This document shows, one piece after another, positions 36,242 through 45,043 of a DNA stretch of 64,000 nucleotides (position 1 is the first letter of the stretch; each line of letters starts with the position of its first letter). The translations under genes and the position numbers were made by a program. The DNA comes from Micromonospora musae (GTDB lineage Bacteria; Actinomycetota; Actinomycetes; Mycobacteriales; Micromonosporaceae). The notes beneath the pieces were generated by a model. The model saw only the letters and a program-made list of their open reading frames with translations, was not told where the DNA came from and searched no databases. The stretch is from the NCBI RefSeq assembly GCF_003626635.1, contig NZ_RAZT01000015.1:92235-156234 (forward strand), read 5' to 3'.

Positions 36242-39200
36242 TTATTGCTCCTTCTGCCCGCTCCCGGCCACTGGGCCTGAGTCAGACTGCGAGGATTGCT
36301 GCCCACCCGGAGCCGCCTCCGGGTTGGTCGGGTTGCCCTCCGAGGGGTTGCTACGCCCCCGCTGCACGCCCCGATGGTAGGCCGAGAGCAGACCGCGGAC
36401 GGCCTCCGGCGAGCGCCGTTGGACGGACGTGGTCGGCTTCTCCACCGCGCCGGGCACCAGCTGCGCCATCGGCGTGCGCTTCGGCAACCCGGTCGGGGTG
36501 GTCGAGCGTACCGGCACGTCGGTGGCGGCGGTGGCGGCCCGCCAGCCGTCGTCGGCAGCGGTCTCCCAACTGTTGCCCTGCTGAGTGGGCCGGCGGTTGG
36601 GCAGGCTCTCGGCGGCGGTCGGACGGCTGCCCCCGTTCGCGCCCAACCCGTTCTCCCGCGGCGTCGGTGTGTCTGCCATCGGTGCGTTACCTGTCGTCCC
36701 GGGTGTGGTCGTCTGAACGGCCGGACCGCTGGCGCCGATCGCGGCGAACTGCTGGGTCGGTGCCCCGCTCGTCGCCGCCGGTTTCGCGGCCCCGGCCGTC
36801 TCCTCCGGCCCCGGTCGGCGGGTACGGAACCAGGCCGATTCGAGCTCCCGGAAGATCGGCAGCTCCATCGTCTCGTCCGCGTACCGCTGCTGAGGCTGGG
36901 GCTGGGGCTGGGGCTGGGGCTGGGCCGGCGCGGGCCGGTTGGGTGCCGGCGGCGCGGCCGGCGCGGGGGCCGGCTGGCTCTCCGGCCGGGGCACCCGCGG
37001 CAGTTCGGTCGTCATGTCCAGCGCGGCGGCGAGGCGCTCGGGCACCGGCGGCGTGGCCGCCTCTCGCTCCGTCTCGGCCACCGGCGGCCAGGCCGGCGGC
37101 GCCGACGGGCCGGAGTCCGGCCGGGACGGCAGTGGGTTGGCCGGAGCCGGCTGGCCGGCGAAGGGCGGCGCGGAGTACGGCTGCGGCATGGCCGGCGGCG
37201 CCGAGTAGGGCTGCGTCGAGTACGGCTGCCCGGAGGCCGGCGGCGCGGAGTACGGCTGCCCGGAGACGGGCGGCGCCGAGTACGGCTGTGCCGAGACCGG
37301 CGGACTCGTGTAGGGCGAGGCCGAGGTCGGCGGACCCGCGTACGGCGAGGACGAGACCGGAGCGCCCGAGTACGGCTGCGCGGAGACCGGCGAGCCGGAG
37401 ACCGGGCCGCCGGAGACCGGCGGCGAGTAGGGGTTCACCTCGGGGCTGCTCGGCAGCTGCCGCGGGATCGCCGGAGGCTGGCCGCCGGACTGGTCGGCCT
37501 CGCCCCGACGCTGCGGCAGCGGGTCGATCGGCTGCCCGTTGGCGGCACGCGGGGTGAACGCGCCCGCACCGTTGGCCGGGGCGGCGCCGGTGAGATCCGA
37601 CCAGGCGGGCATGCCGCGCCCGGGAGCGGCCGGCATCGGCGAACCCGAACCGTTCTGCGACGGCGGGTCGAAGGCGCGGCCGCCGAGGGTCACCTGGTTG
37701 CCGGACTCGCTCTGCCGGACGCCCAGCGCGGGCAGCGCGCCGAAGCTCGGCGTCGGGGCGGTCGGTGCCGGGGCACCGGCCGGGGCGGGCAGCGCCGGGG
37801 GCTGCTGCACTCGCCCGGAGAGCGCGCGAGGCACCAGCACCGAGGCGGGCAGCACGACCTCCGCCACGGTGCCCCGATCGGTGCCCGGACGCAGCTCCAC
37901 CCGGACGCCGTGCCGGGACGCCAGGCGGGCGACCACGACCAGGCCCATCATCCGGGAGACGGCCACGTCCACCTGCGGCGGCGTGGCGAGCCGCTCGTTG
38001 AGTTCCTGGAGCTGGTCGGCGCTGATGCCGATGCCGCGGTCCTCGACGTAGAGCGAGGAGCGGTCACCGACCCGGCGGGCCTCGACCTGCACCTGGGAGT
38101 CCGGCGGCGAGAACGCGGTGGCGTTGTCGAAGAGCTCGGCGACCAGGTGGACCAGGTCGTTGACGGCGTGCGCGGCGATCTCGATGTCGCGGTCGATGAC
38201 GCCGAACTCGATGCGGGTGTAGTGCTCGACCTCGGACTGCGCGGCGCGCAGCACGTCGATGAGGGCGGCGGGTTCCCGCTGCACGCGGGTGGAGTCGGCA
38301 CCGGCGAGCACCAGCAGGTTCTCGTCGTTGCGCCGCATGCGGGTGGCGAGGTGGTCGAGCTGGAAGAGCTCGGCGAGCCGGTCCGGGTCCTCCTCGCCGC
38401 GTTCGAGTCGGTCGAGGTGCCCGATCAGGCGGTCGACCAGGATCTGCGACCGGCGGGCGAGGTTGACGAACATCGTCGCGACCGAGGCGCGCAGCGCCGC
38501 CTGCTCGGCCGCGGTGCGGACCGCCTCCAGGTGGACGGCGTTGAACGCCTCGGTCACCTGACCGAACTCGTCCTTGCTGCGCACCGGGAGCGGTTCGGCG
38601 ATCTGGTTCGCCAGCTGGGACGGGGAGAGCTGACCGGTCACCTGCGGGTCGCGCAGTCGGGCCACCGCCTGCGGCAGGCCGTACTGGGCCACGGCGAGGG
38701 CGCCCTGCCGCAGCTCGCGCAGCGAACGGGCCATCGAGCGGGCGACCAGGTAGGCGAAGAGGATGGCCAGCAGGAGCATGCTCAGCAGGAGGCCGGTCTC
38801 CAGGAACACCTGTCGCTGCACGTCGGAGCGGATGCCCTCGGCCAGGCCGACCACGTCGCCGTCGAGCTTCGTCTCCACCGACCGGATCAGCTTCGCGTTG
38901 GCGACCATGGCCGCGTCCCACTGGTCGGGCCCGAAGGGGGCCCCGACCATGCTGCCGCTGGTGTTGCCGTTGATCCAGCCGATGTAGCGCTCGGCCTCGC
39001 GCCGGTCGCCGCCCGCGATGGTCTGGTCGTGGAAGCGGGCCTCGTCCTCGGTGGCCACCGCCTTGAAGTTCTGCGCGGCCTGGTCCTGGCCGGTGCCGCT
39101 GGCGATGTACTCGGTGCGCAGGGCCGGGGTCAGTTGCCGCTGTGCCAGCGCCTGGTGCACCACCACCCGGCGCAGGGAGAGGAACTCCTTCTCCCGCGCC

Positions 39201-39805
39201 ACCGCGGCGGCGGCCCGCATCCGGTCGCTCAGGTTGTTGTCACCGGCGAGCTGCGTGGCCGAGTCGCGGATGGCGAGCAGGTCGGTGATCACACCCTCGT
39301 ACGCCTGCGTCGCCTCGACCGGCCGGAGCTTGCCGTTGTAGACCTGGCTGCGGATGCCGGGCAGGTCGGTGAGGCTCCGGTCGATCTTGTCGAGCAGGGT
39401 CTCGAGCCGGCCCGGGAGCCCCTCGATCGAGGCGCGCTGCCGCAGGTAGGGGGCCTTCGACTGGTCGACCCGGGTGTTCACCCGGTTGTACGCCTCCTGG
39501 TACTGCGCTCTCGCCTGCCCCGGAGGTGACACCAGCAGCAGCACGGCGGTGGTCCGCTCGTCCTGCACGGTGTTGATCAGGTCACCCGAGTAGCCGGAGA
39601 GGTTGGCAAGGTCGCCGGCCCGGTTGGCATTGTTGAGTGTCTCCAGGTGGTCGACCAGACCGTTGGTTCCCACCACGACCGTGGCGATGGTCGGCACGAT
39701 CATGATGAGACCGAGCTTGGACCAGATCGGCATGTCCCGAAGTCGACTGGCTGGCTGACGCAGCCGCGACAGGAAGGAGCCCGCCGTCTTCGGCCGTTTG
39801 CTCAC
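36242..39805 (-). CDS. cvnA: Conservon sensor kinase-like protein CvnA
   Basis: 1187-residue membrane protein. A first helix (about 28-48) is followed by a large extracellular nitrate/nitrite-sensing-like (NIT) domain (about 50-330), a second helix (about 338-360), a HAMP-like segment, then a kinase core with NLARRSQILVDRLIGHLDRL and the ATP-binding motifs ELFDNATAFSPPDSQVQVEA and VEDRGIGIS. The last 450 residues are disordered and repetitive (QPYSAPPVSG units, a QP tract), ending with GLPKRTPMAQLVPG (near 1102) and a LLSAYHRGVQRGR tail. GTG 39805 is chosen because MSKRPKTAG-type N-termini directly precede the first helix. Confidence 0.92.
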   Translation of the reverse strand: MSKRPKTAGSFLSRLRQPASRLRDMPIWSKLGLIMIVPTIATVVVGTNGLVDHLETLNNANRAGDLANLSGYSGDLINTVQDERTTAVLLLVSPPGQARAQYQEAYNRVNTRVDQSKAPYLRQRASIEGLPGRLETLLDKIDRSLTDLPGIRSQVYNGKLRPVEATQAYEGVITDLLAIRDSATQLAGDNNLSDRMRAAAAVAREKEFLSLRRVVVHQALAQRQLTPALRTEYIASGTGQDQAAQNFKAVATEDEARFHDQTIAGGDRREAERYIGWINGNTSGSMVGAPFGPDQWDAAMVANAKLIRSVETKLDGDVVGLAEGIRSDVQRQVFLETGLLLSMLLLAILFAYLVARSMARSLRELRQGALAVAQYGLPQAVARLRDPQVTGQLSPSQLANQIAEPLPVRSKDEFGQVTEAFNAVHLEAVRTAAEQAALRASVATMFVNLARRSQILVDRLIGHLDRLERGEEDPDRLAELFQLDHLATRMRRNDENLLVLAGADSTRVQREPAALIDVLRAAQSEVEHYTRIEFGVIDRDIEIAAHAVNDLVHLVAELFDNATAFSPPDSQVQVEARRVGDRSSLYVEDRGIGISADQLQELNERLATPPQVDVAVSRMMGLVVVARLASRHGVRVELRPGTDRGTVAEVVLPASVLVPRALSGRVQQPPALPAPAGAPAPTAPTPSFGALPALGVRQSESGNQVTLGGRAFDPPSQNGSGSPMPAAPGRGMPAWSDLTGAAPANGAGAFTPRAANGQPIDPLPQRRGEADQSGGQPPAIPRQLPSSPEVNPYSPPVSGGPVSGSPVSAQPYSGAPVSSSPYAGPPTSASPYTSPPVSAQPYSAPPVSGQPYSAPPASGQPYSTQPYSAPPAMPQPYSAPPFAGQPAPANPLPSRPDSGPSAPPAWPPVAETEREAATPPVPERLAAALDMTTELPRVPRPESQPAPAPAAPPAPNRPAPAQPQPQPQPQPQQRYADETMELPIFRELESAWFRTRRPGPEETAGAAKPAATSGAPTQQFAAIGASGPAVQTTTPGTTGNAPMADTPTPRENGLGANGGSRPTAAESLPNRRPTQQGNSWETAADDGWRAATAATDVPVRSTTPTGLPKRTPMAQLVPGAVEKPTTSVQRRSPEAVRGLLSAYHRGVQRGRSNPSEGNPTNPEAAPGGQQSSQSDSGPVAGSGQKEQ
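36894..36923 (-). repeat. cvnA: Five tandem GGCTGG hexamers in cvnA
   Basis: A perfect 6-bp tandem array encoding alternating Gln-Pro on the minus strand. Copy-number change would keep the frame and only alter linker length. Confidence 0.85.
37150..37430 (-). repeat. cvnA: Degenerate Pro-Tyr-Ser repeat in cvnA
   Basis: About ten units of 8-11 residues with the core QPYSAPPVSG or SPYAGPPTS, in the disordered C-terminal region of CvnA. Confidence 0.75.
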
Positions 39806-39999
39806 GTCACCGTCCTCGCGATTTACAGCTTCAGCGCGTTGCCCCGGGCAACGCCCAGCGACCGACCCGGCGGGTCGGACCCCCGAGATTCCATCACGCC
39901 GCTCGACAAGAAGAAAGCCCAGGTTGGCTGGTGCCCATGGTGTGGTGAGATGTTGAAGGTTTTTGATAGCACACTGTCTGGCCGGAGTCACTCAAAGTA

Positions 40000-40629
40000 A
40001 TGGATCATCCGCACCGCGTCGTACTGCTGGCCGGCCCGTCCGGCTCCGGAAAGTCGTATATAGCGCAGCGAACCGGGCTTCCGGTGCTGTGCCTGGACGA
40101 GTTCTACAAGGACGGTGATGACCCTACGTTGCCACGGCGAAACGGGCAGGTGGACTGGGAGTCACCAGAGTCCTGGGACACCGAGGGCGCGGTGGAAACG
40201 ATCGTGCGATTGGCGCGCGACGGCCGGGCAGAAGTGCCCGTCTATGCGATAGGCGCGGATCGCCGGGTGTCCACCCGGACATTTGACCTAGCCGGATCGC
40301 CACTTTTTGTGGCCGAAGGGATTTTCGCCGCCGAGATCGTCAGGGAGTGCCGACGTCGCGGAGTGCTCGCCGGGGCGTACGCACTGCGCCGGCCCCGCGG
40401 TGCCACCTTCCTGCGCCGGCTCGCCCGCGACCTGTCCGAGCAGCGCAAAGCGCCGCGGGTGCTGGTCCAACGGGGGCTGGCGCTGCTCCGCAGCGAACCG
40501 ACGGTGCTGCGCCGACAGACGAACCTGGGCGCGGAGGCGGCCCGGGGCCGCGAGGTGCTGCACCGGGTGGCCGGCCTGCTCGCCGGCCACCCGAGCCACC
40601 CGGATCAGTCCCGCAGCAGCGGCGCGTAG
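40000..40629 (+). CDS. Uridine kinase-like P-loop protein
   Basis: 209 residues. P-loop AGPSGSGKS at residues 11-19, LDEFYKDGDD and the block GQVDWESPESWDTEGAVETI are as in actinobacterial uridine kinase-like ATPases; FVAEGIFAAEIV follows. Probable role is phosphorylation of uridine or a related nucleoside, in keeping with nearby add, cdd and deoA. The C-terminal Arg-rich half is less conserved. Its end overlaps, tail to tail, the adenosine deaminase gene by 25 bp. The 194 bp before it, shared with cvnA, are AT-richer and probably hold both divergent promoters. Confidence 0.78.
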   Translation: MDHPHRVVLLAGPSGSGKSYIAQRTGLPVLCLDEFYKDGDDPTLPRRNGQVDWESPESWDTEGAVETIVRLARDGRAEVPVYAIGADRRVSTRTFDLAGSPLFVAEGIFAAEIVRECRRRGVLAGAYALRRPRGATFLRRLARDLSEQRKAPRVLVQRGLALLRSEPTVLRRQTNLGAEAARGREVLHRVAGLLAGHPSHPDQSRSSGA

Positions 40630-41690
40630 GCCGGCTTGATCACCTCGTCGATGATCTTCAGGCGCTCGTCGAACGGAATGAAAGCGCTCTTCATCGCATT
40701 GATCGTCAACCACCGCAGCTCGGCCCACCCGTAGCCGAACGCGTCGACCAGCAGCGCCATCTCCCGCGACATCGAGGTGCCGCTCATCAACCGGTTGTCG
40801 GTGTTCAGCGTCACCCGGAACCGGAGGTCACGTAGCAGGCCGATCGGGTGCTCGGCGATCGACGCGGCCGCGCCGGTCTGCACGTTCGAGGACGGGCAGA
40901 GCTCGAGCGGGATGCGCTTGTCCCGCACGTACGCGGCCAGCCGGCCGAGCACCGGCTCCGGCCCCTCGGTGCTGATGTCGTCCACGATCCGTACGCCGTG
41001 GCCGAGCCGGTCCGCCCCGCACCACTGGATCGCCTGCCAGATCGACGGGAGCCCGAACGCCTCGCCGGCGTGGATGGTGAAGTGGAAGTTCTCCCGCTGG
41101 AGGTACTCGAACGCGTCCAGGTGCCGGGTGGGCGGGAAGCCCGCCTCCGCGCCGGCGATGTCGAAGCCCACCACACCCGCGTCCCGGTGCCGGACCGCCA
41201 GCTCGGCGATCTCCTGCGAGCGGGCCGCGTGCCGCATCGCGGTGAGCAGCGTGCCCACCCGGATCGGGTTGCCGGCCTCGGCGGCCTCGGCGCTGCCCTC
41301 GGCGAAGCCGCCGAGCACCGACTCGACGACCTCGTCCAGGGTGAGGTCCCGCTCCAGGTGCTGTTCGGGAGCGAACCGCACCTCCGCGTAGACGACCCCG
41401 TCGGCGGCCAGGTCGAGCGCGCACTCGCGGGCCACCCGGCGCAGCCCGGACGCGGTCTGCATCACGGCCACGGTGTGCGCGAACGTCTCCAGGTAGCGCT
41501 CCAGCGAACCCGAGTCGGCCGCCCCGACGAACCAGCGCCCCAGCTCCTCGGGATCGGTGGCGGGCAGCTCGTGCCCCACCTCCGCGGCCAGCTCGACTAT
41601 CGTCGCCGGCCGCAGACCGCCGTCGAGATGATCGTGCAGCAACGCCTTCGGGACCTTGACGATGTCCTCGTACCGGATGTTCGCGACCAT
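40605..41690 (-). CDS. add: Adenosine deaminase
   Basis: Hydrolyses adenosine and deoxyadenosine to inosine forms. 361 residues, standard length. Zinc ligands in LLHDHLDGG, catalytic-site HAGEAFG, LGHGVRI and TLNTDNRLMS (the actinobacterial form of the NTDDP motif). ATG 41690 begins MVANIRYEDIVKVPKALLHD; TAGGGT ends exactly 6 nt upstream, so translation is likely leaderless. Product hypoxanthine/inosine feeds purine salvage. Confidence 0.95.
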   Translation of the reverse strand: MVANIRYEDIVKVPKALLHDHLDGGLRPATIVELAAEVGHELPATDPEELGRWFVGAADSGSLERYLETFAHTVAVMQTASGLRRVARECALDLAADGVVYAEVRFAPEQHLERDLTLDEVVESVLGGFAEGSAEAAEAGNPIRVGTLLTAMRHAARSQEIAELAVRHRDAGVVGFDIAGAEAGFPPTRHLDAFEYLQRENFHFTIHAGEAFGLPSIWQAIQWCGADRLGHGVRIVDDISTEGPEPVLGRLAAYVRDKRIPLELCPSSNVQTGAAASIAEHPIGLLRDLRFRVTLNTDNRLMSGTSMSREMALLVDAFGYGWAELRWLTINAMKSAFIPFDERLKIIDEVIKPAYAPLLRD

Positions 41691-41696
41691 GCCAAG

Positions 41697-41702
41697 ACCC
41701 TA
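41697..41702 (-). promoter_or_regulatory. -10 element of leaderless add promoter
   Basis: TAGGGT on the minus strand followed by CTTGGC and then the ATG at 41690; no ribosome site is present. Confidence 0.45.
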
Positions 41703-41911
41703 GTGCGGCGTCCGGAGAACGGTCACCGGACCGCGCCGGACCCGGACGGCGGCCGGCCGGGTACGGACCGGCGCACCGACGGGTGGGCCTACCGTAGTCG
41801 ACGTGGAGCTGCCCGATCGCGATCGCCGAGGCTCCGCGGTTGCCCTTCCGCCCCACCGCCACGACGGTGACCTCCGGGCACCCGCGGCGCCGACCAACCT
41901 GGACGCCTGAC

Positions 41912-42775
41912 ATGGACCCCCGCATCCTCCAGCGGCTCGTCTGTCCGGTCTGCGGCGAGCCGCTGAGCGAGACGCCCGCCGGCACCACCCGAGCGCTGCG
42001 CTGCCCCCGCGGGCACAGCTTCGACGTGGCCCGGCAGGGCTACGTGAACCTGCTCGCCGGCCGCGCGCCGCACCCGGGGGACACCGCCGAGATGGTGGCC
42101 GCCCGGGCCGATTTCCTGGCCGCCGGGCACTACGACCTGATCTCGGCGGCGCTCGCCGACGCGGCGGAGGCGGCGGTCGGGCCGACCGCCGGGGCGTACC
42201 CCCTGGTGGTGGACGCCGGCGCCGGGACCGGCCGGCACCTCGCCGCGGTGCTGGCGGCGCTGCCGGACGCCGTGGGGCTGGCGCTCGACGTGTCGAAGCC
42301 GGCGCTGCGCCGCGCCGCCCGGGCCCACCCACGGGTCGCGGCCGCGCTGGCCGACACCTGGCAGCGCCTCCCCGTCGCCGACGCGAGCGTCGCCCTGCTG
42401 CTGAACGTCTTCGCGCCGCGCAACGGCGCCGAGTTCCACCGGGTGCTCGACCCGGCCGGGGCGCTGCTCGTGGTGACACCCGCGGCGGACCACCTCGCGG
42501 AGCTGATCGGCCCGCTCGGGCTGCTCCGGGTCGACCCGGCGAAACAGGACCGGGTGGCCGGCAGTCTCGGCGGGCACTTCACCTGCTCCGAGGAGACGGT
42601 GCACCGCCGGGAGTTGACGCTCACCCGGCCCGAGGTGGCCACCCTGGTCGGTATGGGTCCGAGCGCCTGGCACACCGATCCGGCCGGACTGGCCGCGCGG
42701 GTCGCCGCGGTGGCCGAGCCGGTCCGGGTGACCGCGGCGATCCGGCTCGCCGTGTGGCGCCCGGTGCCGCGCTGA
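41912..42775 (+). CDS. 23S rRNA guanine-N1 methyltransferase-like protein (RlmA/TlrB family)
   Basis: 287 residues. An N-terminal zinc finger (CPVCGEPL ... CPRGHSFDVARQGYVNLL) is followed by a Rossmann methyltransferase domain with DAGAGTGRHLAAVL as SAM motif I. This is the RlmA-type family; in Gram-positive bacteria members methylate G748 of 23S rRNA and some (TlrB) give tylosin-type macrolide resistance. Whether this one is housekeeping or resistance cannot be told. The ATG at 41912 puts the zinc finger at residue 10 as usual. Confidence 0.85.
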   Translation: MDPRILQRLVCPVCGEPLSETPAGTTRALRCPRGHSFDVARQGYVNLLAGRAPHPGDTAEMVAARADFLAAGHYDLISAALADAAEAAVGPTAGAYPLVVDAGAGTGRHLAAVLAALPDAVGLALDVSKPALRRAARAHPRVAAALADTWQRLPVADASVALLLNVFAPRNGAEFHRVLDPAGALLVVTPAADHLAELIGPLGLLRVDPAKQDRVAGSLGGHFTCSEETVHRRELTLTRPEVATLVGMGPSAWHTDPAGLAARVAAVAEPVRVTAAIRLAVWRPVPR

Positions 42776-42795
42776 CCGCGACCGGCCCGGCTCAG

Positions 42796-42829
42796 AGACC
42801 GTCGGAAAACCCCGGGTTCCCGGCGGTCT
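42796..42829. terminator. Hairpin between convergent genes
   Basis: Stem AGACCGTCGG against CCGGCGGTCT (one wobble) with an inner AACCCCGGGTT palindrome; occupies nearly the whole 55-bp gap between rlmA-like and DUF4272 genes. Confidence 0.55.
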
Positions 42830-42830
42830 A

Positions 42831-43511
42831 TCAGGTGGAGAGGTCGACCTCTTCCCAGCCGGGCGGCTCGTCGTGGTACGGCCCGCGCAGCACCACCGCC
42901 CACTCCAACGCCCACCGCCGCTGACCGATCGCGTTCGCGTCGACCAGCCCGGGCGGCCGGTGGCCGGCCCGCTCCAGCTCCAGGTACGCCCAGTCCAGGC
43001 AGTAGTGCAGGTCGAGCAGGGCGGCCGCGTCGGCGGGGTGCTGCGGCGCGGCGAGGATGCGGGAGCGCCACTGGGTGAAGCTCTCCCCACGGGCGATGTC
43101 CGGCATCCGCTCGATCAGCCGCTCGTCCACCGGCAGCGTCGGGTCGAGCAGCTTGGTCAGGCCGAGCACCCACGCCAGCGAGAAGAGCGCGTCGTGGTGC
43201 AGCACGAAGGAGCGGTGATCACCCTTGCTGCCGGTGACGAACTGCCACTCGGGCGGGGTGACCATCTCCACCAGGTGGGAGGCGAGCAGCCAGCTCATCG
43301 CGTCCTGCGGCGGCATCCCGAAACAGCGGGCCAGGATCAGGTGCAGCACCGCGATCCGTGCCTCGATCTCGGTCGTGGGCCGCAGCTCGATCAGGTCGCC
43401 GGGCTCCCAGACCAGCGGGAACTGCGGCGGTGGCAGGGGGAGGCCGAGCCGGGACAACTCGTCCAGGCTCGCCTCACGCACCTCACGTGGGTCGGGGGCA
43501 GGTACGGTCAC
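42831..43511 (-). CDS. DUF4272 domain protein
   Basis: 226 residues of unknown function, matching DUF4272 in the block EIEARIAVLHLILARCFGMP and in TQWRSRILAAPQHPADAAAL with LLDLHYCLDWAYLE. Soluble, no signal peptide. GTG start at 43511. It is 105 bp downstream of the deoA end region and might share the transcript of cdd-deoA, but no overlap supports it. Confidence 0.72.
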   Translation of the reverse strand: MTVPAPDPREVREASLDELSRLGLPLPPPQFPLVWEPGDLIELRPTTEIEARIAVLHLILARCFGMPPQDAMSWLLASHLVEMVTPPEWQFVTGSKGDHRSFVLHHDALFSLAWVLGLTKLLDPTLPVDERLIERMPDIARGESFTQWRSRILAAPQHPADAAALLDLHYCLDWAYLELERAGHRPPGLVDANAIGQRRWALEWAVVLRGPYHDEPPGWEEVDLST

Positions 43512-43615
43512 GGCGATTCCCTTGCTTGCAACGGCTCAGCGCCGGTTGTCCCCCCTGGCCAGGGAGAATAGCGATCCCAGCTGGGCTGCACCATGCCGCC
43601 CCGCCCGATGCCGGG

Positions 43616-44899
43616 TCAGCCGATCCGCTCGATGACGAGGGGCCGGTCGACCGGTGGCGTCGACGAGATCCGCACCGCACCGGCGGCCTCGGCCATCGCC
43701 GGGGGGATCCGCTCGGCCTGCTCGGCCCGCAGCTCGTAGAGCACCTCACCGGCCCGCACCGAGTCGCCGGGACGCTTGCGCAGCAGCACCCCGGCCGGGG
43801 CGCTCACCGGGTCCTCCTTGCGCGCGCGACCCGCGCCGAGTCGCCACGCCGCCACCCCCATCGCGTACGCGTCGATCGCCTCGACGTAGCCGTCGGACTC
43901 CGCCCGGACCGTCTCGATCTCCGGCGCGGTCGGCAGTGCCGCGTCCGGATCGCCGCCCTGGGCGCGGATCATCGCCCGCCACACGTCCATGGCGCGGCCG
44001 TCGCGGAGCGCCACCTGCGGATCCATGTCTTCGAGGCCGGCGGCGTCGAGCATCTCCCGGGCGAGGGCCAGGGTCAGCTCCAGGACGTCGGTCGGGCCGC
44101 CGCCGTCCAGCACCTCCAACGACTCGGCCACCTCGATCCCGTTGCCGATCGCCAGGCCGAGCGGGGTGGACATGTCGGTGAGCAGCGCGACCGTACGCAC
44201 CCCGTGCGCCCCGCCCAGCTCGACCATGGTGTGGGCCAGCTCGCGGGCCTGCTCGACGGACTTCATGAAGGCACCCGAGCCGACCTTGACGTCGAGCACC
44301 AGCGCGCCGGTCCCCTCGGCGATCTTCTTGCTCATGATCGAACTCGCGATCAGCGGGATCGCCTCGACGGTGCCGGTCACGTCACGCAGCGCGTACAGCT
44401 TCCGGTCGGCGGGCGCGAGCCCGGCGCCGGCCGCGCAGATCGCCGCGCCCACGTCGCGCAGCTGACCGATGAACTCGTCGTTGGTCAGCGTCGCCCGCCA
44501 GCCCGGGATCGACTCGAGCTTGTCCAGCGTCCCGCCGGTGTGCCCGAGCCCCCGGCCGGAGAGCTGCGGCACCGCGGCCCCGCACGCCGCCACCAGCGGG
44601 GTCAGCGGCAGAGTGATCTTGTCGCCGACGCCGCCGGTGGAGTGCTTGTCCACGGTCGGCCGGTCGACGGCGGAGAGGTCCAACCGCTCGCCGCTCGCGA
44701 TCATCGCGGCGGTCCACCGGGCGATCTCCGGACCGGTCATGCCCCGCAGCAGGATCGCCATGGCCAGCGCGGACATCTGCTCGTCGGCGACCCGCCCCCG
44801 GGTGTACGCGTCCATCACCCAGTCGATCTGGTCGTCCGACAGCACGCCCCCGTCCCGCTTGGTCCGGATGACGTCAACCGCCGTAAAAGCGCCACTCAT
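43616..44899 (-). CDS. deoA: Thymidine phosphorylase
   Basis: Phosphorolyses thymidine/deoxyuridine to base and deoxyribose 1-phosphate. 427 residues. DKHSTGGVGDKITLPL is the phosphate-binding signature, SGRGLGHTGGTLDKLESIPG the substrate-binding one, and VGSGAFMKS a further conserved site. ATG 44899 begins MSGAFTAVDVIRTKRDG, the usual N-terminus. Transcribed in the same direction as cdd, 144 bp downstream of it and separated by a 22-bp-arm hairpin, so it may have its own promoter. Confidence 0.95.
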   Translation of the reverse strand: MSGAFTAVDVIRTKRDGGVLSDDQIDWVMDAYTRGRVADEQMSALAMAILLRGMTGPEIARWTAAMIASGERLDLSAVDRPTVDKHSTGGVGDKITLPLTPLVAACGAAVPQLSGRGLGHTGGTLDKLESIPGWRATLTNDEFIGQLRDVGAAICAAGAGLAPADRKLYALRDVTGTVEAIPLIASSIMSKKIAEGTGALVLDVKVGSGAFMKSVEQARELAHTMVELGGAHGVRTVALLTDMSTPLGLAIGNGIEVAESLEVLDGGGPTDVLELTLALAREMLDAAGLEDMDPQVALRDGRAMDVWRAMIRAQGGDPDAALPTAPEIETVRAESDGYVEAIDAYAMGVAAWRLGAGRARKEDPVSAPAGVLLRKRPGDSVRAGEVLYELRAEQAERIPPAMAEAAGAVRISSTPPVDRPLVIERIG

Positions 44900-44955
44900 C
44901 AAAGATCTCTTTCCAGTCGTTGCAGATACCGCCCCGCGGCCGGTGACCACGACGG

Positions 44956-45025
44956 GCCGGGGCCGACCGCGCCCGGCGGAGGGATCAAGCCTGACCGCCC
45001 GGAGCCGGGCGCGGTCGGCCCCGGC
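44956..45025 (-). terminator. 22-bp perfect inverted repeat between cdd and deoA
   Basis: Arms GCCGGGGCCGACCGCGCCCG (plus GC) and exact complement, 26-nt loop, starting 18 bp beyond the cdd stop. Likely terminator or attenuating barrier before deoA; no U tract. Confidence 0.6.
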
Positions 45026-45043
45026 TCTCAAGCTGAACCACGA

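Noticed and set aside
37150..37430. Possible CRISPR-like repeats
   Set aside because: Units are short, degenerate and encode an in-frame Pro-Tyr-Ser linker; there are no unique spacers.
36296..39529. 1077-residue plus-strand frame antisense to cvnA
   Set aside because: Shadow of the conservon kinase; its repeats merely mirror the CvnA linker.
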